IMG/VR virus record: IMGVR_UViG_3300046009_011605
Coordinates: 1 to 36,832 of that record
Length of the DNA: 36,832 nucleotides
Reading direction: 5' to 3' (one strand)
DNA from: a virus
Position 1 is the first letter of the stretch. Every line of letters begins with the position of its first letter. This document shows positions 17,117-28,194 of the stretch, piece after piece. The notes under the pieces were generated by a model, which searched no databases, was not told where the DNA came from, and was given only the letters and a program-made list of their open reading frames with translations. Position numbers and translations under genes: made by a program.

Positions 17117-17864
17117 CGGAGACGAGGTAATAACTCGCATAACGGATTCTGATCCAGAATACTTGATAATAGAAAGACCAATGGTTTTTAAATCATTTCT
17201 TACTCAAGATCATACAATGAGACCAAAAGAAGTAGTGATAATAAAAAACTGGAGTGTTTTTTCATTAGAAAAAATATTTTCTATTCCTAGATCTTCTATA
17301 ATGATGACTTCTACCCCCTGTGAACAAGCCATAAAAATGTATGAAATTGAGAAGCGAAGACAAGATAATGATGAAAACATAATAAAACTAAAAAAAGACA
17401 TAGAAGATGAAATAGACAAAATGATCGAGAATCATATAGGGGAACATGGAGATCCTTTAGACGAACAAACAGAAGAAGACTTTAAAAAAATGATGGAGTA
17501 TCTTTCAGAAAATACACAAAAAATGAAAGATATCATGGATAACGAAGATCCAACAAATAAACCAAGGAAAAAATCATCAGATGAAGAAATGGTGTATATG
17601 AACATGATGTTTCCCCCAGATGTCATCATTGATCTTGTTGAGTCTGGTGCTATTGATCCTGAATTATTTGGTGAGATGTACATGGACATAAAGTCCAAAA
17701 TGAAAAAACAACCACCCAAGAAAAAAGCCAAGAAAAAACCAACTAGCAAGAAACCAAATGAAAAAATCTCCGATGAGTACACCGGAGATGAAGTGGATAG
17801 GAAAAATTTTGGTAATTTATGGTCGGATTGGAGTGATGACCCCTCATCTAAGGATTATCAATAA
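17082..17864 (+). CDS. Sm-like N-terminal domain protein with acidic/lysine-rich tail
   Basis: A 260-aa protein. Residues 1-80 have the short, bent beta-strand pattern of the Sm/LSm fold (YHLLKMNNGDEVITRI, then EYLIIERPMVF, then VVIIKNWSVF). The rest is charged and helical, ending in a Lys-rich run (KKQPPKKKAKKKPTSKK near residues 205-221) and an acidic tail. The ATG at 17082 is chosen because an AAAGGA site lies upstream and because residues 5-9 belong to the first strand. The start lies 35 bases inside uvsW. Sm-like folds bind RNA; similar uncharacterised genes occur in other T4-like phages as far as I recall. Function is unknown. Confidence 0.65.
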   Translation: MGEEYHLLKMNNGDEVITRITDSDPEYLIIERPMVFKSFLTQDHTMRPKEVVIIKNWSVFSLEKIFSIPRSSIMMTSTPCEQAIKMYEIEKRRQDNDENIIKLKKDIEDEIDKMIENHIGEHGDPLDEQTEEDFKKMMEYLSENTQKMKDIMDNEDPTNKPRKKSSDEEMVYMNMMFPPDVIIDLVESGAIDPELFGEMYMDIKSKMKKQPPKKKAKKKPTSKKPNEKISDEYTGDEVDRKNFGNLWSDWSDDPSSKDYQ

Positions 17865-17867
17865 ACC

Positions 17868-18515
17868 ATGAAATCATTCTTTCAATATATTACAGAAGAT
17901 GACATTATTCTTTCAAAAGCAAAGACAAGAAGTCAAGCTATTCCTGCTTATGTTCGTTATGAAGGACCTGTTGATCCTGAAAGATTAAAAACAAAATATG
18001 ATCATGTAAAAACATTCCGACATGGTGGAAAACAATATAAGCTTCTCTCTACAAGAGAAGAAGACATAGGTGATAAAGTTTTTCGTTTAGCACATGTAGG
18101 AAACGACGAATCTCTTACTGATGTTGGAACTATCGGTGTTATGCTTAGTCCCAAAAAAGAACTAGCACATGATAGAATTCAAACTCAATTAAACAGAAAA
18201 CCTAAAGCAATAAGTTTAGAACCCACTCTTCACCCAGAGCATGCTGGTTCGGGTTTAATGTCTAAAATTTATAGAACGATAGCACAACACCACGGTGTTG
18301 ATATTATATCAGATAATACACAAACAAGAGGTTCACAAAAAGTTTGGAATGAATTGGCTAATACTGGAAGGGTTCGTGCTGTGCATGTAAAAGGTGCATT
18401 CGAGCCATTCAGTTATGACGCATCAAACGAAGACCATGTAGACAAGATCTACGGTGATGCCGATCGAACGGCATACGGTGGCGAAAACGCTCTTCTTCAT
18501 TATACTCATGATTAA
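17868..18515 (+). CDS. Probable capsid-internal GNAT-like acetyltransferase
   Basis: A 215-aa protein beginning MKSFFQYITED. This closely resembles the T4 internal-protein capsid-targeting leader (MKTYQEFIAE), which is cut by gp21 after Ile-x-Glu; ITE fits that rule at residue 10. The body has GNAT-like features: a strand, then SLEPTLHPEHAGSGLMSKIY near residues 118-137 with an xxGxG acetyl-CoA-type turn, then a helix and NTQTRGSQKVWNELA near 154-168. The inference is a protein packed in the head and ejected with the DNA, perhaps modifying a host target. It starts 3 bases after the preceding stop, without a strong ribosome site. The leader is seen clearly; enzymatic activity is inferred. Confidence 0.65.
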   Translation: MKSFFQYITEDDIILSKAKTRSQAIPAYVRYEGPVDPERLKTKYDHVKTFRHGGKQYKLLSTREEDIGDKVFRLAHVGNDESLTDVGTIGVMLSPKKELAHDRIQTQLNRKPKAISLEPTLHPEHAGSGLMSKIYRTIAQHHGVDIISDNTQTRGSQKVWNELANTGRVRAVHVKGAFEPFSYDASNEDHVDKIYGDADRTAYGGENALLHYTHD

Positions 18516-18526
18516 CAAAGTTATTT

Positions 18527-18614
18527 AAGTGTCCAGAATCCTATTTTCCCTTGAATCACGACAGGAAAATTATAAAGCACCTCACAAATTTTGTCAATAG
18601 GCAACTGGACACTT
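18527..18614. repeat. Inverted repeat and nested hairpin in the gp55 upstream region
   Basis: A perfect 10-base inverted repeat (AAGTGTCCAG at 18527-18536, CTGGACACTT at 18605-18614) encloses 68 bases. A smaller 7-base-pair hairpin is nested inside (ATTTTCC 18543-18549, GGAAAAT 18564-18570). The right arm overlaps the first two bases of the -35 element of the gp55 promoter, so it could be an operator pair or a folded RNA. This 134-base gap is the longest gene-free stretch in the window. No open reading frame of note was found in it. Confidence 0.5.
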
Positions 18615-18640
18615 GATTTTATTTTTATTTGTGCTACAAT
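18613..18640 (+). promoter_or_regulatory. Host sigma70-type promoter for gp55, near-leaderless
   Basis: TTGATT (-35, 18613-18618), a 16-base spacer and TACAAT (-10, 18635-18640), preceded by TG one base upstream (extended -10). Transcription would start at about 18647, 2-4 bases before the ATG at 18650. It does not resemble the NATAAATA late elements, which makes sense because gp55 must be made before late promoters can be used. Confidence 0.6.
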
Positions 18641-18649
18641 ATATTGATC

Positions 18650-19171
18650 ATGGCAAAACAACGAACACATTACATAGACAACAAAGAATTCTACAAACAG
18701 ATGGTCGCTTGGAAAAAAGAGGTCAAAGCAGCTGAAGACAGCGATGACCCTCGCCCACCAATAACAACTTACATTGGTGAGTGTATAATGAAAATAGCGG
18801 AACATTTGTCACAAAAGCCAAATTTTGCCAACTACCCCTTCAAAGAAGAAATGATCGGAGATGGAATAGAAAATTGTCTGATGTATGCTCACAATTTTAA
18901 TCCAAGAAAATCAAAGAACCCATTCTCTTATTTTACTCAAATAATATACTTTGCTTTCTTAAGAAGAATAGAAAAAGAAAAGAAACAAGCGTATGTGAAA
19001 TTAAAAATGACAGAATTATTAGATGACGGCACAGTTCACAGGTGGTTAAAACACAATTATCTTGAAGAAGACAGTAAAGAAGAAAACCCCCTTATTGATA
19101 TAATGAAGATGTCCGAAGGATTTGAAAAAGTTAAAAAAGCAAAGAAAAAAGTAAAGAAAAGAAAAAAATGA
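18650..19171 (+). CDS. 55: Late-promoter sigma factor gp55
   Basis: A 173-aa protein matching T4 gp55 (185 aa), the small sigma factor that directs RNA polymerase to TATAAATA late promoters with the gp45 clamp. Shared pattern: HYIDNKEFYKQMVAWKKEV near residues 7-25, KIAEHLSQKPNF, EEMIGDGIENCL near 68-79 and NPRKSKNPFSYFTQ near 87-100, corresponding to a reduced sigma region 2. The ATG at 18650 is preferred over the upstream in-frame TTG at 18629, because the -10 promoter element lies between them. The C-terminus is Lys-rich. It overlaps gp47 by 4 bases. Confidence 0.92.
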   Translation: MAKQRTHYIDNKEFYKQMVAWKKEVKAAEDSDDPRPPITTYIGECIMKIAEHLSQKPNFANYPFKEEMIGDGIENCLMYAHNFNPRKSKNPFSYFTQIIYFAFLRRIEKEKKQAYVKLKMTELLDDGTVHRWLKHNYLEEDSKEENPLIDIMKMSEGFEKVKKAKKKVKKRKK

Positions 19172-20220
19172 AAATTGGTATCATTACGGATACACATATA
19201 GGATTGCGAAATGATTCTCCAATATTTTTTGAGAATTCGGTTTCCTTTTTTACTGAAGTTTTTTTCCCCTATTGCAAGCAACATAACATCACAAATGTGA
19301 TGCATCTTGGTGATTTCTTCGATAGAAGAAAATACATCAATATTAATATACTCTCTGAAACAAGAAGAAAGATTCTCTCACCGATGAGAGATGCGGGGAT
19401 ACACATAGATCTTATCTTGGGAAATCATGATTGTTATTATAAAAATACCAATTCAATCAACACCCCAAAAGAAATATTTGCATGTTTTGACAACATAGAT
19501 GTGATAGAAACACCACAAATCAGAAAATATGATGATTATTGTATTGGTATGATGCCTTGGATAACAAAAGAAAATTTAGATGAATCTAAAAAATTTATCA
19601 AGGATGCATCGTGTAGAATTCTTGCTGGACATTTTGAAATAGACGGCAGAGAGGTTTTACGAGGAATTAAACATGAAGGTGGAATGTCCCCATCAATGTT
19701 CAGCAAATATGACATGGTGATGTCCGGACATTTTCACATAAGAAGTTATCAAGATAACATAGCATATCTTGGTACTCCATATCAGCTATACATGAGCGAC
19801 TTGAACGAGCAGAAAGGGTTTCATGTTCTGGATACATCTACTTCTGAATTGGAATTCGTGGAAAATCCACGGCAACTCTTTAGACAATATTATTATGATG
19901 ATTCCGGTCCAAACAAGGACAGGATTTTAGACTCCGAATACTTAGAGGCAAAAAATTGCTTTGTAAGAATATTTGTAAAAGTCAAAAAACATCAATCAGT
20001 ACTTGAACAAATGATGGAAAAAGTATATAATGCAGGAGCACATGGTGTTACTGTAGTAGAAGATATTCAAGAAGAAACGAAAGAAAGCATTGATATCGAT
20101 TTATCTCAAGATACTTTTTCGCTCATAAACAGCGAAATAGATAACATGGAATTGTCGCAAGACAAAACAAAACTTAAAACTATAATGAAAGACATATTTT
20201 TGGAGAGTCAACACAGATGA
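19168..20220 (+). CDS. 47: Recombination endonuclease subunit gp47 (Mre11-like)
   Basis: A 350-aa metallophosphoesterase nuclease, the T4 gp47 homologue (339 aa). It works with gp46 to resect DNA ends for recombination-dependent replication. The metal-binding motifs are complete: DTH (residues 8-10), GDFFDRR (48-54), GNHD (85-88), GHFE (154-157) and GHFH (187-190). It starts within the gp55 stop (ATGA) and ends overlapping the SET-domain gene by 4 bases, so it sits in a tight operon. Confidence 0.96.
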   Translation: MKIGIITDTHIGLRNDSPIFFENSVSFFTEVFFPYCKQHNITNVMHLGDFFDRRKYININILSETRRKILSPMRDAGIHIDLILGNHDCYYKNTNSINTPKEIFACFDNIDVIETPQIRKYDDYCIGMMPWITKENLDESKKFIKDASCRILAGHFEIDGREVLRGIKHEGGMSPSMFSKYDMVMSGHFHIRSYQDNIAYLGTPYQLYMSDLNEQKGFHVLDTSTSELEFVENPRQLFRQYYYDDSGPNKDRILDSEYLEAKNCFVRIFVKVKKHQSVLEQMMEKVYNAGAHGVTVVEDIQEETKESIDIDLSQDTFSLINSEIDNMELSQDKTKLKTIMKDIFLESQHR

Positions 20221-20831
20221 ATAAACCAGCACATTTTTTTGATGTAAATTACACAGGATCAGATGTATTTGTCGATGGTTTTGCAGTTAGATCAAAACCA
20301 CAGTCACAAACCTTGTCGAAATTGGAAGGATATAATAATAAACATGAGGTGCGAGCTGCCTTTGATATCCAACAAGGTCAGATTGTCGAGGAATGCCCAT
20401 TCATTGTGCTTCATGAAAGTAAGCTTTCAAAGGAGCCGCAAGAAGCCATGATTCAGATGAATACGATGTTTATTGTTGAAGATCATAGCGAATTTAGTAA
20501 AAATAATGGACCTCGTTTGATGATTGCTGGTGGAAATGCTCCGTTCTATTCACACAGCTTTGATCCGAATGCATATGTTGTATATGATCATGTCGGAAAA
20601 ATCATGACAATTAAAGCACTAAAGGCAATTCCAGCCGGACATGAAATTAAACTTTATCGTTATGGTTCATTTCAAGTGATGAAGAATAATACCGAAATTC
20701 AAAAATTTTATGCAGAAAGACAAAAGCAAGTTCAACAAAACAATGTAAACACTGGTGGTTTTAGATCAATGCAATCAAGTGAAATCAAGAACATTGAAAC
20801 CGTTGAAGTAAAGTCAAATGATACTGTTTAA
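20217..20831 (+). CDS. SET-domain-like protein between gp47 and gp46
   Basis: A 204-aa protein with the order of SET methyltransferase motifs: VRAAFDIQQGQIVEECPFIV near residues 43-62, then APFYSHSFDPNAYV near 103-116 (equivalent to the NHSxxPN motif), and ALKAIPAGHEIKLYRYGSF near 130-148 (GEEI...Y-G). The first Asn of NHS is replaced by Ser, and the canonical GxG near the start is not obvious, so activity is uncertain. The C-terminal 50 residues are Gln/Asn-rich. It overlaps gp47 by 4 and gp46 by 14 bases, so it is co-expressed with the nuclease. A role in modifying a host or phage protein is possible but unproven. Confidence 0.65.
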   Translation: MNKPAHFFDVNYTGSDVFVDGFAVRSKPQSQTLSKLEGYNNKHEVRAAFDIQQGQIVEECPFIVLHESKLSKEPQEAMIQMNTMFIVEDHSEFSKNNGPRLMIAGGNAPFYSHSFDPNAYVVYDHVGKIMTIKALKAIPAGHEIKLYRYGSFQVMKNNTEIQKFYAERQKQVQQNNVNTGGFRSMQSSEIKNIETVEVKSNDTV

Positions 20832-22530
20832 AAAAGTTAGGTTTAAAAATTTTGGATCTTTTGGTAATAACTTTACTGAAATCGTCCTTGATTCAAAACC
20901 CACAACTTTAGTGTGTGGAACGAACGGGAATGGGAAGTCTTTCGCATTGCTCGATAGCATAACATTTGCATTATTTGGCAAACCCTTTCGGAAGATCAAC
21001 ATTCCCCAACTTCCAAACAGCATAAACAAGAAAGATTGTCTTGTTGAACTTGAATTCACCATAGGAAAAGTTTCATATCTCATACGCAGGGGATTGAACC
21101 CCAAGATATTTGAAATAATTCAAGATAATGTTTTATTGAATCAAACTTCAAAAACAAAAGATTATCAGCGTTATCTTGAGGAGGATATCCTCAAGATGAC
21201 ATTTAAATCATTTACTCAAGTGGTGATACTTGGAAGTACATCATTTATTCCATTTATGCAATTGACTGCCGCTGACCGTAGAGCCGTCATTGAAGATATT
21301 CTTGACATTGGAATATTTTCAGAAATGAATGTGGTATTAAAAGAAAAAGTATCACAAATGAAAACCAAGCAGCAGACTCTAGAAAATAAACTTGAAATAT
21401 TAGTAGAAAAAGAAAGAGTGATTCGTGGGTACATTTCAAATCTTGAAAAAATGAAAAAAGAAACCGATGATGAACGCAAAGAAAAAATTAAAGAATATGA
21501 AAAGAATATCGAGGATCTTAAATCAGAAAGATTGCCCTATGAGAAGGAATTGAACGATCTTGAGGAAATTGTAAAAGATATTAATAGTATTCAAAAAAAT
21601 ATCACCTCCTTTAATACGATACAAGGTAGACTGGAAGAAAATCTTGAAAAAGTAAATTCCGAAATTTCATTCCACGGATCGAATCATGTCTGTGAAACTT
21701 GTAAACAAATAATATCAGACGATGTAAAAAATAAATGTATTTCAGAAAAAACAGAAAAATTGAAAGAAATACAATCTGGAATTGAAAAAGCAAAACAATC
21801 ATTGAAAAAATACAATGAAGAATTAAAAGTTGCGCAAGATCAAAATAAAAAAATAACTTCATTAAAATTTAAGATATCATCTATCGATGATAGAATTACC
21901 AATATACAAAAAGATATTAATAAATTAAACATTCCCACAAAAACATCAAATACTGATATAGAAAATGAAAGAAAAAATCTTGATAAAATAACATCAGATA
22001 AAAATAAGATAAAATCTGACCTTACCAAGATGACAGAGGATGAGGAGTATATGAATGTTGTGGGTACTCTACTGAAAGACTCTGGAATCAAGGCAAAGAT
22101 TATAAAATATTACTTACCTATAATTAATAAATTAATCAACAAATATCTTTCATCGATGGATTTTTTCGTTAAATTTAATTTGGATGAAGAATTCAACGAG
22201 ACAATAAAGAGTAGACATCGCGATGATTTTTCATACGCTAGCTTCAGCGAAGGGGAAAAAATGAGGATAGATCTCAGTCTTCTTCTTTGCTGGAGAGAAA
22301 TTGCCCGGATGAAAAACAGTGTTTCATGCAATTTATTGATTCTCGATGAAGTTTTTGATTCTTCTCTAGATTCTGGTGGAACCGAAGAATTTATGAAATT
22401 GCTTCAAGTTCTTGGTAAAAACTCAAATATATTTGTTATTAGTCACAAAACAGATCAATTAATGGATAAATTCTCCACAATTTTATCATTTGAGAAAAAA
22501 AATAACTTTAGTCGAATGGTTCTAAATTAA
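20818..22530 (+). CDS. 46: Recombination endonuclease subunit gp46 (Rad50-like)
   Basis: A 570-aa SMC-type ATPase, homologous to T4 gp46 (560 aa) and partner of gp47. Walker A GTNGNGKS at residues 34-41, a Q-loop region near TQVVILGS (133-140), two long coiled-coil arms, a zinc-hook CETC at 292-295, the ABC signature SFSEGEK from 475, Walker B LLILDE near 506-511 and a switch His in VISHKTDQL. All key elements are present. The start lies inside the SET-domain gene (14-base overlap). Confidence 0.96.
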   Translation: MILFKKVRFKNFGSFGNNFTEIVLDSKPTTLVCGTNGNGKSFALLDSITFALFGKPFRKINIPQLPNSINKKDCLVELEFTIGKVSYLIRRGLNPKIFEIIQDNVLLNQTSKTKDYQRYLEEDILKMTFKSFTQVVILGSTSFIPFMQLTAADRRAVIEDILDIGIFSEMNVVLKEKVSQMKTKQQTLENKLEILVEKERVIRGYISNLEKMKKETDDERKEKIKEYEKNIEDLKSERLPYEKELNDLEEIVKDINSIQKNITSFNTIQGRLEENLEKVNSEISFHGSNHVCETCKQIISDDVKNKCISEKTEKLKEIQSGIEKAKQSLKKYNEELKVAQDQNKKITSLKFKISSIDDRITNIQKDINKLNIPTKTSNTDIENERKNLDKITSDKNKIKSDLTKMTEDEEYMNVVGTLLKDSGIKAKIIKYYLPIINKLINKYLSSMDFFVKFNLDEEFNETIKSRHRDDFSYASFSEGEKMRIDLSLLLCWREIARMKNSVSCNLLILDEVFDSSLDSGGTEEFMKLLQVLGKNSNIFVISHKTDQLMDKFSTILSFEKKNNFSRMVLN

Positions 22531-22538
22531 AATAAATA
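22531..22538 (+). promoter_or_regulatory. Late-promoter-like element (AATAAATA) giving a leaderless start
   Basis: The element directly follows the gp46 stop and ends 6 bases before the ATG at 22545. The predicted +1 (22544) is one base before the start codon. No Shine-Dalgarno sequence is present. It would allow late expression of the fibre gene apart from the gp46/47 operon. Confidence 0.45.
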
Positions 22539-22541
22539 TAG

Positions 22542-25552
<3,011 letters not shown>

Positions 25553-25565
25553 TTGGAGATAATCT

Positions 25566-25739
25566 ATGCCTAAAATTTCAAATGACTATAACGAAGAGCC
25601 AGAAAAAAGAAAGTCAAAGAAATCCATAAACAAGAAAAAAAGGCGTGGACAAAGACACCATGTTCGTGATATACTGAGAGAGTTGAAAACTACAAATGGA
25701 GATGAATATTATGACTACATCGATGAAATCGAGAAGTAA
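25566..25739 (+). CDS. Small charged protein upstream of gp45
   Basis: A 57-aa open frame (MPKISNDYNEEPEKRKSKK...) with a basic centre and an acidic, Tyr-rich end. It has a GGAG ribosome site 9 bases before its ATG and fills the gap before the clamp gene, overlapping the gp45 start region by 29 bases. Small genes (the 45.x group) lie in this position in T4, but no clear homology is claimed. Real expression is likely from spacing and ribosome site. Confidence 0.6.
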   Translation: MPKISNDYNEEPEKRKSKKSINKKKRRGQRHHVRDILRELKTTNGDEYYDYIDEIEK

Positions 25740-26403
25740 CAGTTCTAGCAGTAACTCAGTGAGAATCAGCAAGAACACTCTTTCTATTCTCAAAAATTTT
25801 TCCACCATCAATTCAAATCTTCTGGTCCGTCCGGGAAACAAAATTTCCACGATCGCACCCGGAAAGAATATGATGGCAGAAGCAATTGTTGACGAGACTT
25901 TTGAGACACAGTTTGGAATTTGGGATCTCAACAAGTTCCTTGGTGTTGTTTCTCTCTTTACAGATCCAACTATGACATTCAATGAAAAGTATGTGGATAT
26001 TCAAGGAGCAGACTCAAAAGTAAAGTATTTTTACTCTGAGCCTAGTCTTCTTACAGTCCCCACAAAGTCTGTAAAGATGCCTGAGACCGTTTCTGTGTTC
26101 TCTGTGTATCAAGACAGTTTTACTCAAATGTTGAAGGCTTCTTCTGTGCTTCAGCTGCCGCAGATAACTTTCATCAGTGATGAAAACGGTCTCTCTGCGA
26201 AACTTCATGATGAAGATGACGAAACTTCGAATAATTACACAGTAAGCCTTGGTGATTCAAGCACTGAATTTGAAGTCACATTCGATATGGAACATCTTCG
26301 ACTTCTTCCCGGAGATTATGAAGTTACCGTGTCTCATGGTCCTGTTGTGCAATTCAAGAATCTTTCGATCGATCTTACCTACTGGATCGCAGTCAAGAGC
26401 TAA
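25711..26403 (+). CDS. 45: Sliding clamp gp45
   Basis: A 230-aa protein matching T4 gp45 (228 aa), the trimeric DNA polymerase clamp and activator of late transcription. Family pattern: ISKNTLSILKNFSTINSNLL near residues 18-37, the IWDLNKFLGVVSLF strand-helix near 70-83, and LRLLPGDYEVTVS near the C-terminus. Start codons are possible at 25696, 25702, 25711 and 25723. The one at 25711 is chosen because GGAG lies 9 bases upstream (25698-25701). The N-terminus has about 17 extra residues rich in Ser compared with T4. It is followed after 2 bases by gp44. Confidence 0.92.
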   Translation: MTTSMKSRSNSSSSNSVRISKNTLSILKNFSTINSNLLVRPGNKISTIAPGKNMMAEAIVDETFETQFGIWDLNKFLGVVSLFTDPTMTFNEKYVDIQGADSKVKYFYSEPSLLTVPTKSVKMPETVSVFSVYQDSFTQMLKASSVLQLPQITFISDENGLSAKLHDEDDETSNNYTVSLGDSSTEFEVTFDMEHLRLLPGDYEVTVSHGPVVQFKNLSIDLTYWIAVKS

Positions 26404-26405
26404 TT

Positions 26406-27341
26406 ATGAGTGAAATCAATCTCTTTGTAGAAAAATATCGTCCCAAGACAATTGAGGAATGTATTCTCCCGGAAAGTACAAAGAAAACTTTCCGGGAGAT
26501 TGTGAAATCCGGTGAGTGTCAAAATCTTCTTCTTTCTGGAAAGCCGGGAACGGGAAAGACAAGCGTTGCAAAAGCACTTTGCAATGATCTTGATTGTGAT
26601 TGGATCATGATCAATTGTTCTGAAGATGGAAACATCGACACACTTCGCACCAAGATTCGTACTTTCGCAAGCACTGTATCCCTGTCAGATAAGAGAAAGG
26701 TTGTTATTCTCGATGAATTTGATTATTCAAATGCATCCAGCATTCAACCGGCACTTCGTGGTGCTATTGAAGAATTCGCAAAGAACTGTCGTTTTATTCT
26801 CACTTGTAATTACAAGAATCGTATCATCGAACCAATTCACTCCCGTTGCACAACCATTGAATTCAGTATTCCATCAAAAGAAAAACCAAAGATGGCAAAG
26901 GAATTCATGTCTCGTTGTGAAATGATTCTAGATGAAGAAGGTATCACATATGACATGAAAGTTCTTGCCGAACTCATTCTGAAGTATTTTCCTGATTTCC
27001 GAAAGATTCTGAATGAACTCCAAAGATACTCGGTGTCTGGTACTATTGATGTCGGAATCCTTGCAACACCTTCACAGAAAATAAATGATGTAATCAAGGC
27101 AATGAAGGAGAAGGATTTTCTGACCGTTCGGAAGTGGGTTGCAGGAAATATGGACAATTCACAGACAGACTTGTTCCGTGCAATTTATGATGGGCTATAC
27201 GAGCACCTTTCTCCAACGAGCATTCCAAACGCAATTCTTATTCTTGCTGAGTATCAATACAAGGCAGCGTTTGTTGCGGATCAAGAGATCAATACAGCTG
27301 CATGCATGGTTGAACTTATGATGTCATGTGAGTTTAAATAA
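26406..27341 (+). CDS. 44: Clamp-loader ATPase subunit gp44
   Basis: A 311-aa AAA+ ATPase matching T4 gp44 (319 aa), which with gp62 opens and loads the gp45 clamp. Motifs are intact: VEKYRPKTIEECILP near the N-terminus, Walker A GKPGTGKT (residues 45-52), Walker B VVILDEFD (99-106), sensor 1 TCNYKNR (133-139) and the SRC arginine-finger motif (146-148). It lies between gp45 and gp62 with a 1-base overlap downstream. T4 rpbA, which lies between gp45 and gp44, is absent here. Confidence 0.96.
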   Translation: MSEINLFVEKYRPKTIEECILPESTKKTFREIVKSGECQNLLLSGKPGTGKTSVAKALCNDLDCDWIMINCSEDGNIDTLRTKIRTFASTVSLSDKRKVVILDEFDYSNASSIQPALRGAIEEFAKNCRFILTCNYKNRIIEPIHSRCTTIEFSIPSKEKPKMAKEFMSRCEMILDEEGITYDMKVLAELILKYFPDFRKILNELQRYSVSGTIDVGILATPSQKINDVIKAMKEKDFLTVRKWVAGNMDNSQTDLFRAIYDGLYEHLSPTSIPNAILILAEYQYKAAFVADQEINTAACMVELMMSCEFK

Positions 27342-27715
27342 TGGAACTGAAAGATTATCTCAATAGCATAAATCATGATAAAACTCCTTTGATGGACAAC
27401 CATCCAGAGGCTGAGAAGGCATATGTTCCCTTTGTGGTGAACAGATGCCTTTCTTATTTTCCAGATACTTTGCTTTATGCAAACACAATGAACTCAAATA
27501 TCACAATCCCAAAGAAACTTCAATTTGATTATTTAAGGCTTTCTGTCAGATCGCGTAAACGATTCAGTAAGTGGCTGAAAAACGAGATGTCTGATGAAGT
27601 AAAGTCCATAAAGGAATATTTCGGATATTCCACCCAAAAGGCACTGGAGATACAGCATCTCCTTACAAAAAACGACAAAAAGGCCATTTTAGAGGCTCTA
27701 AATAGGGGTGGCTAA
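27341..27715 (+). CDS. 62: Clamp-loader small subunit gp62 (short form)
   Basis: A 124-aa protein in the gp62 slot, overlapping gp44 by one base. Pattern shared with T4 gp62 (187 aa): FVVNRCLSYFPDTLLYANTM near residues 27-46, FDYLRLSVRSRKRFSKWLK near 64-82, then a helix ending in LLTKND. It is about 60 residues shorter than the T4 protein, missing the N-terminal and part of the C-terminal region. Identification rests on these stretches and on operon order gp45-gp44-gp62-regA. Confidence 0.88.
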   Translation: MELKDYLNSINHDKTPLMDNHPEAEKAYVPFVVNRCLSYFPDTLLYANTMNSNITIPKKLQFDYLRLSVRSRKRFSKWLKNEMSDEVKSIKEYFGYSTQKALEIQHLLTKNDKKAILEALNRGG

Positions 27716-27726
27716 CATATAAAATT

Positions 27727-27734
27727 TATAAATA
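27727..27734 (+). promoter_or_regulatory. Consensus late-promoter element TATAAATA upstream of regA
   Basis: A perfect match to the T4 late element in the short gp62-regA gap. Predicted start is about 27740, giving a 26-base leader to the regA ATG at 27766. T4 regA is mainly early/middle, so late control here would be unusual; the downstream glycosyltransferase and fibre genes could be the true beneficiaries. Confidence 0.5.
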
Positions 27735-27765
27735 AATGCGTACTATATGAATAAAGGTGCGCACA

Positions 27766-28179
27766 ATGGAAAATGAAGATATTTTTGAAGGTTATGGTGT
27801 GGAAGTAAAATTAAACGACCCAGAAAACTTCCTAAAAATTAAAGAGACTCTTACAAGAATGGGAGTCTCGTCTAAGAATCAAAATAAACTATATCAATCG
27901 TGTCATATTCTACACAAGAGGGGTAGATATGCAATATTACATTTTAAGGAACTTCTTGCTCTTGATGGGCTGGAAAGTGATGCTGATGAAACCGACATCG
28001 GTAGAAGAAATGTTATAACTGCACTCTTGGCAGAGTGGGGATTATTGGATATAATAGACAAATCAAAAGCGTCAGAACCTGTAATAAGCATAAAACAGTT
28101 AAAAATAATTCCACATAAAGAAAAGGGACAGTGGGAATTGATACCTAAATACCATGTTGGAAAGAAAAAGTATCAATAA
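27766..28179 (+). CDS. regA: Translational repressor RegA
   Basis: A 137-aa protein very close to T4 RegA (122 aa). RegA binds AU-rich ribosome sites of early mRNAs, including those of the clamp operon and its own. The block FLKIKETLTRMGVSS near residues 22-36 and the YQSCHILHKRGRYAILHFKE block near 43-62 are nearly identical to T4, as is WELIPKYHVG near the C-terminus. The ATG at 27766 is chosen over the GTG at 27757 because an AAAGG ribosome site lies 8 bases upstream. T4 has DNA polymerase gp43 next; here a glycosyltransferase follows. Confidence 0.96.
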   Translation: MENEDIFEGYGVEVKLNDPENFLKIKETLTRMGVSSKNQNKLYQSCHILHKRGRYAILHFKELLALDGLESDADETDIGRRNVITALLAEWGLLDIIDKSKASEPVISIKQLKIIPHKEKGQWELIPKYHVGKKKYQ

Positions 28180-28194
28180 ATTCTGGAGTATATT

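Noticed and set aside
18629-18649. TTG at 18629 as start of gp55
   Set aside because: The promoter -10 element lies after it, and the T4 homologue aligns from the ATG at 18650.
27736-27750. Four-codon upstream frame before regA
   Set aside because: Too short to judge, without a ribosome site, and its ATG precedes the predicted late start at about 27740.
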